Part shown: positions 43,037 to 57,300 of the stretch, piece by piece | Layout of the letters: each line of letters opens with the position of its first letter | How positions within the stretch are numbered: the first letter of the stretch is position 1 | Assembly (NCBI GenBank): GCA_964034945.1 | Contig: OZ035960.1 | Coordinates: 53,128,706-53,192,705 of the forward strand | From: Chrysopilus asiliformis | Lineage: Eukaryota; Arthropoda; Insecta; Diptera; Rhagionidae | Reading direction: 5' to 3' | DNA length: 64,000 nucleotides | Program-made: the position numbers and the translations under genes | The notes under the pieces: generated by a model | Seen by the model: the letters and a program-made list of their open reading frames with translations, nothing else | What the model was told of the DNA's origin: nothing | Database searches by the model: none

Positions 43037-43260
43037 TTACGCAGATTTAAGGGTAAATTTAAAACGATATGAAGTTAAGACTTTAAACCGCTAACTTTTC
43101 TCTAATTTCACAGTTTTTAATTAAAAAAAAACATTGGAGAAGTTTTGGAGTAGTATTTGTCCTTGTTAAAATTATTTTTCATTTTTCAAGAATTTTTAGA
43201 TTTTTTTTATAAATGAATCAAGGGCAAAGTGCACGGAATACAGACACGCAAATGGAAATA

Positions 43261-43829
43261 CAGTAATCCCTCGAACTGCGCGGTTTCGGACTGCGCGGTT
43301 TCGCAACTGCGCGGTTAAGTTTTTAATACCAAAATTTCGAACTGCGCGGTAAAAATTTCGCAGCTGCGCGGTTTTTTTTATAATTTCCGTTTAAAAAACG
43401 TGTTCTGAACATATATTTTGGTCAATCCCCGACAAGAAGGAATCAGCTGGTAATTTGGTATCTTCGTACATATTTGGTAATTTCGTGCTTATATTTAGTG
43501 GAAATGGTGACATTAGGTAAGACAATTGGTGGGGACGAATTTGAAGACTTACAGTCAGAAGATATCATGGAAGTCCTTGCAAGCTATGAAGAAAATATGA
43601 CTGCTGACGATATTTTGACACAGTTCGGCGATAATTATAGCGACGAAAATGATGAAAGTGAAGTTATAGAGATTATAAGAAAGAAAAACCTTACGCACGA
43701 AAAACTGGTAAAAAAACGAAAAACTGGCAAAGAAAAACCTTACGCACGAAAAACTGGCAACAGTACGCGGTTTCGCAGTGCGCGCCCTTTTTGTGGAACG
43801 TATCTACCGCGCAGTTCGAGGGATTACTG
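43261..43829 (+). mobile_element. Tigger-like element, copy 3, 569 bp
   Basis: Ends CAGTAATCCCTCGAACTGCG and CGAGGGATTACTG are flanked by TA. The + frame from 43504 (MVTLGKTIGGDEFEDLQSED) repeats the acidic peptide of copy 1. The copy is uninterrupted and gives empty sites for the two MITEs in copy 1. Confidence 0.8.
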
Positions 43830-43973
43830 TACAACAAACTGATCGGACGGGGGTTTGAATCCCGGTCGCAACTTGATTTTTTTATACGAAATATGTAAAG
43901 TAATTATTGTTTGGTGTGAACTACATCCTATAATTCAGTAAAAATTGTGAATTAAAAGGATTTTAAGAAACTA

Positions 43974-44393
43974 CAGGTAAACGTCGTTTTACGCCGGGGT
44001 TCCGTTCCGAGATACAACGGCGTAAAAAAAAAATCGGCGTAAAAAAAATTGGCGTAAAATGACCACAAATATAATGGACGATATAAGGTTAGGTTCCGTG
44101 TGAAACTACAAATTGAATATTCTTTTAATTTTAATAATAATAAAATAAAAAATATATTCATATCTTTTTATTTTTCTTAAAAAGAAAACGAAAACTAACT
44201 CGGAAACAATTTTACACACACAATAGGCTGCTCGCGTACACGGTAATAGAATAAAACAACGTGTAAAAGTGTGTCTGCTATTAGAATCGCGGCGCCTACT
44301 GTCGTCTGGTGTCGCCCGAACCGGAGAATCGGCACCAACCGGCGTAATTGTGAATCGGCGTAAATCGAACCGGCGCAAAACGACGTTTACCTG
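43974..44393. mobile_element. pogo/Tigger-like MITE with CGGCGTAAA words
   Basis: Ends CAGGTAAACGTCGTTTTACG and the inverted AAAACGACGTTTACCTG are flanked by TA (43972-43973, 44394-44395). CGGCGTAAA/CGGCGTAAT-type words recur near both ends. No coding sequence. Confidence 0.78.
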
Positions 44394-44395
44394 TA

Positions 44396-45160
44396 CTTTG
44401 AAAATGCTTTGCCCAAAATCAGTTATTCAAAATCTAAGCGTGGGACATGGGTATTGAAAAACGAAATAGAACCACTGACCTTTCGAAATACTTTGAAAAG
44501 CATTTATAAAGCACTTTTTTCCTGTAGGTATCAAATTGCGCCACTGGGTAAATTCGTTGAAGGAACTCTAAATGTGAATAGTCTTCTCCGTTGAATATAA
44601 TTTTACCCATGAAGGAACTAAGTTTTTAGAGTAGTAGTTACAAAAGGAATGAGGAAAACCAAACATTACAAATGAAAAACATCGTTTAGTAAATTTAATT
44701 ATACCCACTTGGTATATTTTCTCCAAATTGTTTGTGGAGCTTTAATTTATTTCACTTTATAAAATAAAACCTTAACATCCAATATTTTTTGAGTATTTTT
44801 AATGTAAAATTAATTGTTTGCAAAATGGTATCTTTCGACATACGATAGCCTTGCGCGCAAAGTTATTTAGATCACATTGTTTACAAATAGAAAACGACAA
44901 TGTATTTACATATTACTAATACCGAGAATATATTCATCAGATATCCTTTTGGTTACATTTCATAACGGCATATATATATATGAAAGTATTGTAAGAGGAA
45001 AAACTTAATAATACGAATTGTAAGAGCTTTTTGCACCATAATATACTATATTTGAGTCTTAAGTTGGTTAATCACAGATTATTTTTAAGAAAACTTTGTG
45101 CAAATAGCCCTTGATTGATTTTCGTTTAATTTGTGATAATTTACGCAAATCTATTGTTAG
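44396..45160. other. 3' flank of transporter B
   Basis: AT-rich; probably holds the transporter B 3' UTR next to 45160. No other gene was recognised. Confidence 0.4.
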
Positions 45161-45355
45161 TTATTGTAAAACTTTTCCTTTGGTTTCTGGAAGTATTTTT
45201 AACAGAAGAAACGTTCCACACAGACAAATTGCAGCGCACATCCACAAAACATTATATAATCCAGAAAATTCCATCAAAATTGGCATCACTTTGAGTACTA
45301 GAAACGCAAAGCTACTTAAACATACCATCAAGACAGTCGAAGATAATGCTAAGAT
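45161..45355 (-). CDS. Transporter B terminal exon: helices 11-12
   Basis: Reads ILALSSTVLMVCLSSFAFLV through CLCGTFLLLKILPETKGKVLQ and TAA. PETKGK is the conserved family terminus. Confidence 0.92.
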   Translation of the reverse strand: MLALSSTVLMVCLSSFAFLVLKVMPILMEFSGLYNVLWMCAAICLCGTFLLLKILPETKGKVLQ

Positions 45356-48300
45356 CTGAAAGTGAAAAAAAAACATAAAATTAGTAGGATATTGGAGGAG
45401 ATAATCATGAAATCCATGTAAACGGTCTCGTTCTACGCGAATTCACTCTAACGCGATTGAAAATCATTGAAGCTGTAAACGAATTTGCAACAGAGATTAT
45501 TTTTAATCGGGGATATATTTTGGTGAACTCGCAAAGGTTTTGATAGGTTGGAGTTTTTATGGAAAATCGTATGAGGAAGGAGTGGTCGGACTTATAAGTA
45601 TATTTTGCTTTTATAAATTTCTATACGACGCCGACGTACGATTTTCGAGAACATAGCAAAAAAAAACTGTTGCATTCGTATGAAGGACGGGAGAAGGAGT
45701 AGTCTGATTTTGTCAATAAAATAATTTAGCATCACTTTTTACGAGAAACAGATTTGTGTAAAATTCCAAGTTTTTTGCTCAATTGGTTCGTGACAGACAG
45801 ACAGAAAGACAGATGGACAAGCAGACAGACAGACAGACAGACGGACATACGGAAATCGAAGTCTGTTGTCATCCCAAACATCTTGATGCCACAATTTTTT
45901 TATTCCACGATTTGTTCGATGCGTCCAACACAGAATACTTAATCTTACATATTTCTTTATGATTTATATAGACAATAAAATTAAAAAAAATATATGAAAA
46001 TGTATCTAAAAGTCAATAATTTACCTTCTGCGGAAGAACTTCTGCAGTAACAACCAATGGTAGTGGGATGATTCCAAGGGTCGCCGTAAATATTATAAAC
46101 GCTAAACAGAGAACAGGGACCCAATTCCATTCGCTTAAGTCATACATTGGTACAAAATAGGAAAATGTCCCTAATGCCAAATGCCCAAGGGCTACTCCAC
46201 ACGTTGAAACGGTTAACAGTATTTTACGTCCCGCACTATCAACTATAATGGTTGCAAGCCCTGTTCCAATTATTTGCGTCACACCAACTATAATTGTGCC
46301 AATATTTTTGTAGGTGGCTGCTCCACTATTTTCTAATATAATTGCTGAGTAATTAATAATGGCGAATGATCCACTAAATTGGTTTAGTCCCATTAACAGC
46401 ACTCCGATTAAAAAACCTTTTCGTGCTTCAGGCGTGACTGAAAATAAAAAAATTGAGAATTAAAAGTTTATGTAGGTATTTTTGTTCAACTACACTCTAT
46501 CAATCATGATAATGAATTTAATACCCTTATTCTGGTCACAAGTCACAATTTGTTGTGATCATGGATTGAGATGTTTACCTTGCGCCTTTTTGTGACTGAG
46601 CAGCCATTTAGTTATCTTGACGTTGGGTCACAAGAAAAGTAACAAAAAATTCACCTCAGTATAATTCCAGAATGGTGAATAAGTTTAACCATCGCTTTGT
46701 GATTATTTAGTGCAGTTTTTGGTTTTGTTAGTTTTTAAAGTTATTAAAATATTTGTAGATCTGTGCAAATTGTGGAGAAAACGCGTGTGTGCCGTGCGTG
46801 TTCAATTATAGAAAAAGGAGAGAAATTTTTGGAAACCTGAACATTTTCTACAAAAATTTTCTTTTTTCGCAAAAGAGTCTTCTTTATTTGTCAAATGACC
46901 AGAAATAGTCTCGGTTGCACCCTGGGAATATCGCATTCAATTAAACAGTGCATGAAATAGTTTTTTTTCGTCTTGTTTTTATCTTGTGACTTGCTCATGA
47001 GACGGTCACATCTTTGACCATAATTGTGACTTGTCGAAATTGTGACTGAACACACAGAATACCAAAAAGTTACAAGTTGTAATTCACCTCGCTCTTGTGA
47101 CCGAGTTGTGACCAGTGATCGATCACTGATAGTAGCCAGAATAACGCTATAAATTCAATTTTTATTACTAACGATATAATTTTAAATTCAAATGCTAATT
47201 AATTATTTTTGAATAATCCCCATTAAACATTGTTTGAAAGAACCACACAATTTACTGTTAAATGTAAACTTCCGCTAGCAGTTCCGAAAATCATTTTATA
47301 CGGATCTCCCATTTTATAGAGATTTGTATACTTCGTAGCGGCTTTTCTGATGTGGTAACGTAAGTTTTATTTGGCTTAAAAAACTTTTTGCGCGTTCTTA
47401 AAAAAATTGCTTATTTCGATTGAGTTGGCACCTTACCATACTGCTAAATAATGAGTACCAGTCAATTGCTATTATTTTCTGTGAATTTTATCCTTATTTA
47501 TATTGAGGGTATTCACAATCCTCTTCGGTATTCGGTATTCGGTATTTTCGGTAATATTAAAAGACTGAAAATATTCTGCTGTGAACATCCCACAGCACAG
47601 ATTTGAGAACAGCGCTTTTATTTGATACGTGACCAAATCATGAACTGCGAATTTGATTGTAAAATATATCACATACCTTTAAATCCATGTTTGATGTATT
47701 CCTTTGAATTTCTATTGTGGCAACGGCTATCAAAATTGAAAAAAATTGCAGTCCGATGAGATAACCAGCGAGAAATTTTGACAACTAAAAACATTACTAG
47801 CGCCACTCGCGGTTGATTCTGGATACCGAATACCGAAGCTGAAAAACACGACTCGAGGCATGTATACAATTACCGAATCCGGTAATTCATTTTTACATGA
47901 ACCAAGTTACCGTCTCGGTAAAAATCTGTTAAATTTGACTGAATTACCGAGCGGTAAATTTACCCGCATTTTAAAAGAGGACTGTGAATTCCCTCATTAT
48001 TTTTTTACATTATGTGAAACAATCAAGGTATTCACAGTCCTCTTTTAATTTTCGGTATTCGTTGTTTTCGGTAATTTTAAAAGACTGAAAATATTCTGCT
48101 GTGAACATCCCACAGCACAGATTTGAGAACAGCGCTTTTATTGGATACGTGACCAAATCATGAACTGCGAATTTGACTGTAAAATATGTCACATACCTCT
48201 AAATCCATGTTTGATGTATTCTTTTGAATTTCTATTGTGGCAACGGCTATCAAAATTGAAAAAATTTGCAGTCCGATGAGATTAACAAAAAAACATAACA

Positions 48301-51300
48301 AAAGCTATAATTGCCAATCTGGCAATCATTGGAGACCCGTATGGTGATATTCGTATCAAAATTCGAACAGTTGTACCACAATTCCACTTTGAAGTCAAAC
48401 TTTCCAAAAAGATTTTTTAAAATTTATTCCAATCGGATTTTGATGTATGGGAGTTTTATGTAGAATAATATCCTAAATAACTTTTGTTCTTGGACTTTTT
48501 TGATAAGATACACCGTTTTTGAGATATTCACAAAAAACGATTTAGTTCGTATGGGGGGTACCCCCCCTAATGGTCCATTTTTGCCCATTAACGAACTTAG
48601 CCTCGCATTTTACGAAAAACGGATCTGTGCAAACTTTCAAGTCTCTAGCTCAATCCGTGCGCCTGCAATCCGCGCCACAGACAGACAGACAGACAGACAG
48701 ACAGACGGACAGACGGACGGACAGACGGACAGACGGACGGACATGCAAAAATTAAATATTTTTATCATTCTAAACACACTGGTGTAATTCATTTTTTTGT
48801 GCGATGACGGGATCTTGGCGTTACAAACGGTAAGGCAAAGTTAATATACCCTTTGGTTTCACCATACGGGTATAACCAGCGAGAAAATTTGACAACTAAA
48901 AACATTACTAGCGCCACTCGCGGTTGATTCTTGATACCGAATAACCGGGCCGGAAAACACGACTCAAGGCATGTCTACAATTACCGAATCCGGTAATTCA
49001 TTTTTACATGAACCAAGTTACCGTCTCGGTAAAAATCTGTTAAATTTTACTGAATTACCGAGCGGTAAAATTACTCGCAATTTAAAAGAGGACTGTGAAT
49101 ACCCTGAATATTTACTTGAATGACAGATTTTTAAATTATAGTTAAAAAGGTATTTTTTTTAAACTTTTTTGAGAAAAAAATACAATTGGGATAAATATTT
49201 ATTTTATTTTTTATGCTTTTATCTTGCTTTTATTTCTGATACGCACCGCCAAAAAAATTTTGTTTTAGTTTTAGTACATTTCTTCAAAAAAAAAGTTTGT
49301 TTTTCAATTTTGTTTTTGAATTATTCAATAATTTTTTTTTTCGGAAAACTTGAGGAAAAGTATAACTACAGGACCTTCTCTTACCCTTTCTAGAAAGAAG
49401 TTTTGAAAATATTGTATTGACAAACAGACAGATACAAAGGCAAGCTAAATAAAAGCTTTCCAAAGACGATTGTTAAGTTCCAAAGACTACTTAGGGCCTA
49501 AGATATCCACTATCGCCTTGTACTTAGGGATGCAACATCGTTCATAAAACCTTGATATATCGAAAATCGATGTTTTTTTTAAGGCGACATCGATGTCAAA
49601 AAACATCGTCCTGAAAACATCGATACCTCGATGTTTTTCCGATGTTTTGAAAAAGTTTAATTTAATAAATAATTTAGCCACCTGGCGGATGCTCTACTGT
49701 GGGTGGAGTGCACCCAGGTAGAATTAACACGGTTTTAATTCTTCTTATACGTTGAACGACCAAAAATCCATTAGTTTTCGAGATACATATTCGCAAAAAA
49801 ATATTTTTTTTGAAATATCGGCATATCTTTATAACGGAGTTCTAGTAAAAGACATAAATGTAGCAAATTTTATTGTCTGCAAGTTTTATAATACATAAGA
49901 CTACTGGAAAATGGTTAGTTTCGGAATAAATCGCAAAAAACCGCATAGTTTTTAAAAAGCCGCCGTTTTGGTTACTTCTGGTTAACGGATTTCCACATCA
50001 GGACCAAACTTCTCTGTAAAATTTCATGGCTAGCTCTGGTATTTTTTGCAAAATCTTGTAGAAAGATGAAACCGAAAATTGATATCAAAGAAAATTTGAA
50101 ACAAATCTTTAAGTAGAGTGTCTATATTAAATCAGCTAAAATTAGTTTCTCTACTAATTTTATGAAGAGTAATGTTCTAACATCGTGGATAACAACATCG
50201 ATACCTCGATATATCGGCCTGTTCAACATCGAGGTTAAAACTCGATATTTTTCAACGATACCTCGATGTTTTGCAAATATCGAGGTATCGTTGGGATCCC
50301 TACTTGTACTTAGCTTACAATCGCTTTGTAATTAAACATGGGCAAAGCGCTTGTAAATAAGTGTAGCTTTTGAGACTCAAACAGGATTGCTAAGATTCCT
50401 GGTTCGAAATATTTCTATGCCTTATTGGCAATCTGTCGATTTACTATCCTGTTCTCAAGTAAACTATACATTTTGAAGCAAGTTAGTATAATGAATCTTT
50501 TTGTGATGAAAGAAACGAAATATTCAGTTTTCAAAATCAATACAGTCAAACCTAATTAAGTCGAACTTCGATAACTCGAAGATTTTTTAATCCGATTAAA
50601 CTTCTATGTCTAACTCCATGTAAAAGTGCATAACTTGAAATAACCTAGATAACTCAAACTTCTGCTCGTTTCTGGTCCAAAGAAACATAAAGAAGTAGCT
50701 TGCATACCGGTCGGTGCTGGGTTAAGTTTTTTGTATAAATTTTAAAATGCGAAGAAAACAGGAAAGAAATTAAAAACTTTTGAGAAAAATCTTATCGTAG
50801 CAGGACTCGCCGTTGCGAATTAGTCTAACACCAGATTCGTGACCAGCGACCCCGAAAACGCCTAATGCCAGTTTTCCCCGGGAAAAATGGGAAAAGGATA
50901 TTTGCATTATTCTTACAGGACCTTTCGTTAAGATTTTTGAAATTGTAACACCGGATTCGTGATCAGCGACCCCTAAAACCCACAATGGCCATTTTTGCCC
51001 AGGAAAAATGGGGAAAGGGATATTTGCGTTATCCTTACGGGACCTTCCGTTCCTATTTTCGAAAATCTAACACCGGATTCGTAATCAGCGACCCCAAAAA
51101 CCCCCGGGTGAAACTTTTCAGCCTCCTATTGAGCAGGATTCATTGCGAAAATCACGGTTTAAAAACTCCCAAACCCCCTTTACCCCCCGTTTGCCGCTTT
51201 AGCGTTAAAGTTTCGGAAAACCCCGCCTTAGTGAGCGCCTACTGTGAAAGTTTCAAGTTTCTAGCTTCAGGGGTTTGGACTGGGCGTTGATGAGTCAGTC

Positions 51301-54300
51301 AGTCAATCAGGTTAAACGATTTTATAAGAGATAAGAATAGAAATTCGAAATACGTTTTTCGCTTTTTTTCGTGAGTAAAAATCATTACCATTCTCTTCGT
51401 CAACTTCGACTTATCGAAGTTTAACTGTTTTTCATCCAGAATTAAGAACGACATTATCGCGATTATTACTCAAAGTGGATAAAAAGAAAATACTGCAAGA
51501 TTATTTTAGAATAGAACGCTAGAAGAGAAGTTATTATAAAAACATAACAAAAGCTATAATTGCCAATCTGGCAATCATTGGAGACCTGTATGGTGATATT
51601 CGTATCAAAATTCGAACAGTTGTACCAAAATTCCACTTTGAAGTCAAACTTTCCAATAAGATTTTTTAAAATTTATTCCAATCGGATTTTGATGTATGGG
51701 AGTTTTATGTAGAATCATATCCTAAATAACTTTTGTTCTTGGACTTTTTTGATAAGATGCACCGTTTTTGAGATATTCACAAAAACCGTTTTCGTTCGTA
51801 TGTAAATGGTCCATTTTTGCCCATTAACGAACTTAGCCTCGCATTTTACGAAAAACGGATCTGTGCAAACTTTCAAGTCTCTAGCTCAATCCGTGCGCCC
51901 GCAATCCGCACCACAGACAGACAGACGGACAGACAGACGGACGGACATGCAGAAATTAATTATTTTTATACCCGTATGGTGAAACCAAAGGGTATATTAA
52001 CTTTGCCTTACCGTATGTAACGCCAAGATCCCGTCATCGCACAAAAAAATGAATTACACCAGTGTGTTTAGAATGATAAAACATAACAAAAGCTATAATT
52101 GCCAATCTGGCAATCATTGGAGACCCGTATGGTGATATTCGTATCAAAATTCGAACAGTTATACCAAAATTCCACTTTGAAGTCAAACTTTCCAATAAGA
52201 TTTTTTAAAATTTATTCCAATCGGATTTTGATGTATGTGAGTTTTATGTAGAATCATATCCTAAATAACTTTTGTTCTTGCACTTTTTTGATAAGATGCA
52301 CCGTTTTTGAGATATTCACAAAAAACGATTTCGTTCGTATGGGGGGTACCCCCCCTAATGGTCCATTTTTGCCCATTAACGAACTTAGCCTCACATTTTA
52401 CGAAAAACGGATCTGTGCAAAATTTCAAGTCTCTAGCTCAATCCGTGCGCCCGCAATCCGCGCCACAGACAGACGGACGGACGGACGGACGGACAGACGG
52501 ACGGACATGGAAAATTCAACTTTTTTCATCATTCTAAACACACTGGTGTAATTCATTTTTTTGTGCGATGACGGGATCTTGGCGTTACAAACGGTAAGGC
52601 AAAGTTAATATACCCTTTGGTTTCACCATACGGGTATAAAAAAGTTGAATTTAGCATGTCCGTCCGTCTGTCTGTCTGTCTGTCCGTCCGTCTGTCTGTG
52701 GCGCGGATTGCGGGCGCACGGATTGAGCTAGAGACTTGAAAGTTTGCACAGATCCGTTTTTCGTGAAATGCGAGGCTAAGTTCGTTAATGGGCAAAATTG
52801 GACCATTAGGGGGGGTACCCCCCATACGAACGAAAACGGTTTTTGTGAATATCTCAAAAACGGTACATGTTATCAAAAAAGTTCAAGAACAAAAGTTATT
52901 TAGAATATTATTCTACATAAATCTCTCATATATCAAAATCCGATTGGAATAAATTTAAAAAAATCTTATTGGAAAGTTTGACTTCAAAGTGGAATTTTGG
53001 TACAACTGTTCGAATTTTGATACGAATATCACCATACGGGTTTTCAATAATTGCCAGATTGGCAATTATAGCTTTTGTTTATCATTCTAAACACACTGGT
53101 GTAATTCATTTTTATGTGTGATGACGGGATCTTGGCGTTACAAACGGTAAGGCAAAGTTAATATAGCCTTTGGTTTCACCATACGGGTATAAAAATTATA
53201 ATAATAATTACATTACACACATAATAATTATATTACACACCGTAAATTCCCCAAGAAATTTGGTTTCACTTACCGAAATCTTTAAAAGACAGTCTTTGAT
53301 GATTATTTGCACTTCCATTCGGGTTTGAAATTTTTTTCAACAAACTGAAAGTACGTTCAAAATTCTGTACATCTTCTTTGTTTTCCGCTTTATAATTTTG
53401 ATAAAATTTGAGCGATTCTTGTGCTTTTTCCTCTTGGTTCTTTTTTAATAGGTATTGTGCTGTTTCGGGTAGACAACATCCTACTACAATGCTGCATAGA
53501 ATCGGTATTCCAACAATAATTAAAGGAATTAAATTATAGCTTAAGTAAGAGGAGAGTACATATCCAATCATGATACCAATATTCAAAAATAAGATAAACA
53601 TGGATCCAAGAGTTCCTCGAATTCTGGGAAAAAATTTTTTTTACTTATTTGTTTTTAAGTGATTTTTTTTTTGAATAACTTACTCAGAGTTAGCTATCTC
53701 AGAAATATATATTGGTGCTGTTAAAAATAGTCCGCCACCTGTTATTCCAGCCAAAAATCGTCCGATATACAAATGTTCTACTCGAGTACCAAGCCTTACT
53801 GTAATCCAAAATAACTGGAAATAAGTAGAATTTTTTTTAGAAAAAGTAATAATTTTGTTAGAATAATTTAGGAAACACGTCTATATTTGCTTTGATTTTC
53901 ATATACCATGGCTTTTAGAATCAATTGTACACTCAGAAAAATGTTCAGGTCAACTTTTTGTCAGGTTAACTCTGACCTTACAGAGGTTTCTGTAAGCCAG
54001 CTAGCGGTCAGAGTTAACCTATCTAAGGTAAACTCGTGCAGCTCCCAATGCCCTACTTCACCTGCTGGTGGCTTAATTTCAGAATTTCTCCGACCACAGG
54101 TCAACTCAGTTTTACTTGCCCATGCAGGCGAACGCGCGCCTGCCCGAGGCCAATTACGCCGTATCGTATGTAGGTCGTCGAGTTAGCCTCCATTTTTCTG
54201 AGTATACAGAAATATTGGTTGAAATTTTATTCTTAATACTATTGCCTCTACTTATTAACTTTACTTTTCATTATCATTCTTTATCTTTATTCGTTCTCCA

Positions 54301-57300
54301 GATATTCTTATTAATAAACTAGAAATTTGACGTATGGAATTTTCTTGCAAACTAATGGGTTTTCGAAGAAAAAAAATTATAAACAAAGAACTGCATGCAA
54401 AAAAAAATATATCTCTTACCGGTCTTGAGATATCCAACACTCTAATTATTTTTTTGCTGGAAACCCAGTAGAAACTCAGTCACTGGGAACCCAGTAAAAT
54501 TTCACAGTAAACTGAATTAACTATTTGCTACCAGTAAATGTGACGTTTTTATCTTCGAACAAATTCCAATCTGGAAAGCTGGAAGATACTCGGACCCCAG
54601 TAAATTTTATTGGGATGTCCGAGTAAACTTTTCTGGGCCGACTGTAAATCTCGAGGTTTTTTTACTCGGAGCCCAGTAAATTTTATTGGGATGTCCGAGT
54701 AAATTTTACTGGACCGACAGTAAATATCGAGGTTTGTTTACTTCTTGGACCCCAGTATATTTTATTGGGATGTCCGAGTAAACTTTACTGGGTTGACAGT
54801 AAATCTCGAGGTTTGTTTACTCGGACCCCAGTAAATTTTATTGTTTATTTATTGTTGGTATCCCAGGAAGGTCTAAAATCCATAATTAATTTGTTCATCC
54901 ATTTAGAAGTTGACAGCCTAAAATTGAGTGCAATGTATCAATCAATTTAATAGGACTTTTCTCGGAACCCCAGTAATTTAAAAAAAAATGTGGGAAAATT
55001 ACTGGAAATATTGGAATCTGAGAACATTACTGGGTGTTCCCCAGTAAAAATTACTGGGAGCCTAGTAAATTTTACTGGGACCCCAACAAAATTTACTGGG
55101 CGAGCAATAATTGTACGTTTTCATGTATTTTTTTTTATCGAAAACGGCTATATAGATTTTGATGAAATTCGGTTACTTATAGACGGAAAGAAATTATTTT
55201 TGATGCAGCCATTGTTAGGGATAAATATAATGTCACTACAACCAAAATTTGGTTTTCATAAACGGGAATAAACAAAATTATATTCATGGTGAACGTATTT
55301 GATTTGGGACAAACGAAATTTTGGTTGTAGCAGCAACGGATTCCTTTCCGTGAAGTTTTTGGGGCCAAAAATGTGATTGCTCTATATCCCATATTCCGGG
55401 AAAATAGTTAAGGTCCTGCGAGGATATAAAAGTATATCGCGAATATCCTCTTTCCTATTTTTTCGGGGAAATTTAAATTTCGGGGTTTTGAGGTCGCTGA
55501 TCCCAAATCTGATGTTTGAATTTAAAATTTTGAAATGGATGATCCTGTAAGGACAACGCGAATATCATTTTGATCATTTTTGCTCGAGAACAATATCATC
55601 TCTGAGGTTGCAAATCTCGAATCTGAGGAAAGGTCCTGTAAGAATGACGTCAATATCCTATTTTCCATATTGTCGGGAGGATAATCACGTTATTCTAATA
55701 GGACCTTCCGATATCGATCAGAATCGAATTCAGCGACCTCAAAAACCCGCAGATAAGATTTTTTCCGGAAAATTTAATAAAAAGGATAATCACTCAGACA
55801 AACATATGGACAGACAGATACGAAAGCAAGCTAAATAAAAGCTTTTAAAAAAGATTTAACATTTTATAAAGAAATAGAAAATCCTTTAGTATTTTCGAGC
55901 ATGACCGAATTATAGCATTCAGACTTGTTAAACTAGCTCACCAGCTATGTAGCTCTCTATTTTCAAAAATATTAGTATAATTTTCGAAATATGTACGAAG
56001 AAAGATTTTTTTGTCGCAGTCCAAATCTCGACAGTTAGGGAATCTGGCCTGTGGCCCAAGAACGTCATGACAAATATCATAAAAAAAAAGTTCAATTTTC
56101 TAAATAATTCAAGTTTCGAAAATTCAAAATAGTTTTTGATAAAATACAGCCTTGGCCAAAAGTATTGAGCACCCATGATATATGGCAAAATAACCGTTAT
56201 ATTTAGATGGAGTCAAATAAAAATAGTTTTAGTAGATGTTAATCGTTTATTGTATGATAAAAATTTAATATTTTGTGGAGCCACCCTTCGCCTTTATAAC
56301 GGCAGCAATTTTCTTAGGCATGGATGCGACGAGTTTCTTACATTCATCGCTGCTTATCGCGCTCCACTCTTCTTGTAGGTGCCTTTTTAAATCTTCTTTT
56401 GACGAAATTTGATGTGCCCGCACCTTACGCTTTAGTATAGCCCATAAATGTTCTATGGGGTTTAAATCCGGAGACTGCGAAGGCCACTCTAAAACATCGA
56501 CGCAATTATCTTCAAACCAATTCTTTGTTTCGGTGGATTTATGGCATGGTGCGTTGTTTTGCTGAAACTTTACGCCATCCATGTTTGTATCTCCAAAAAT
56601 GCATGAAAACGACGCCATAAGTGTAGTTTTGAGCACATTTATGTATTTTTTGGAGTTCATTTTGCCTTCACATACGAACATTTCACCAACTCCAGATCCA
56701 GCCATGCAGCCCCAAACCATTATACTGCCACCCCCGTATTTTACGGTTGGTACAACACATTCGACATTATACTCTTCGCCTATTCGGCGGCGGACATACG
56801 ATGCACCGGGTGTTACGAAAACCTAAAAAATAATGAAAAAATAGGATTTGTAAACCGTTGGATTTTACTACACTTCACATATTTATCGGGTCGAAAATAA
56901 TGTTTTTCTACAGAAAAAGCAATTATTTTACTCCCCTGAAAGTTTGATTCGTCCGGCCATAGAATATTTGACCAATTTTGCTCGGTTAAACTTTTGTGTT
57001 TTAGAGCCCATTGGAAGCGAGCCTTTTTGTTTTTTTCGGAAAGCCACGGCTTCTTCCTGGCTTTGCAGCCTTTTAGACCAGCTTTCTGCAGTCTTCTTCG
57101 TGTCGTCCTGGCAGATATTGGCTTTCTAATTGTTACTGAAAAATCAGAAGCGAGCTCGAAAGACGTTTTTCTCCTATTTTTCAGTGAATCCCTTACTAAT
57201 ATTCTGTCTTCACGATCTATAGTAAGTCGTTTTCGTCCAGATCTGTGTCTATTTTTATGCGATCCAGTCTTCTCGAACCGTTCGATAACATATTGCACAG

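Larger units (their letters stand above)
51541..53191 (-). mobile_element. Helentron-like element, copy h (outer layer of a triple nest)
   Basis: Reverse copy in two parts, 51541-51967 and about 53080-53191. It is interrupted at its T-run by copy j. Confidence 0.82.

Noticed and set aside
43835..43880. tRNA T-arm-like sequence GGTTTGAATCCCGGTCGCAA
   Set aside because: No A-box or complete cloverleaf was found around it. It may be a SINE scrap, too short to call.
54116..54322. Short ORFs in the GC-richer MITE at 53.9-54.2 kb
   Set aside because: They run across the element boundary and match no protein family.
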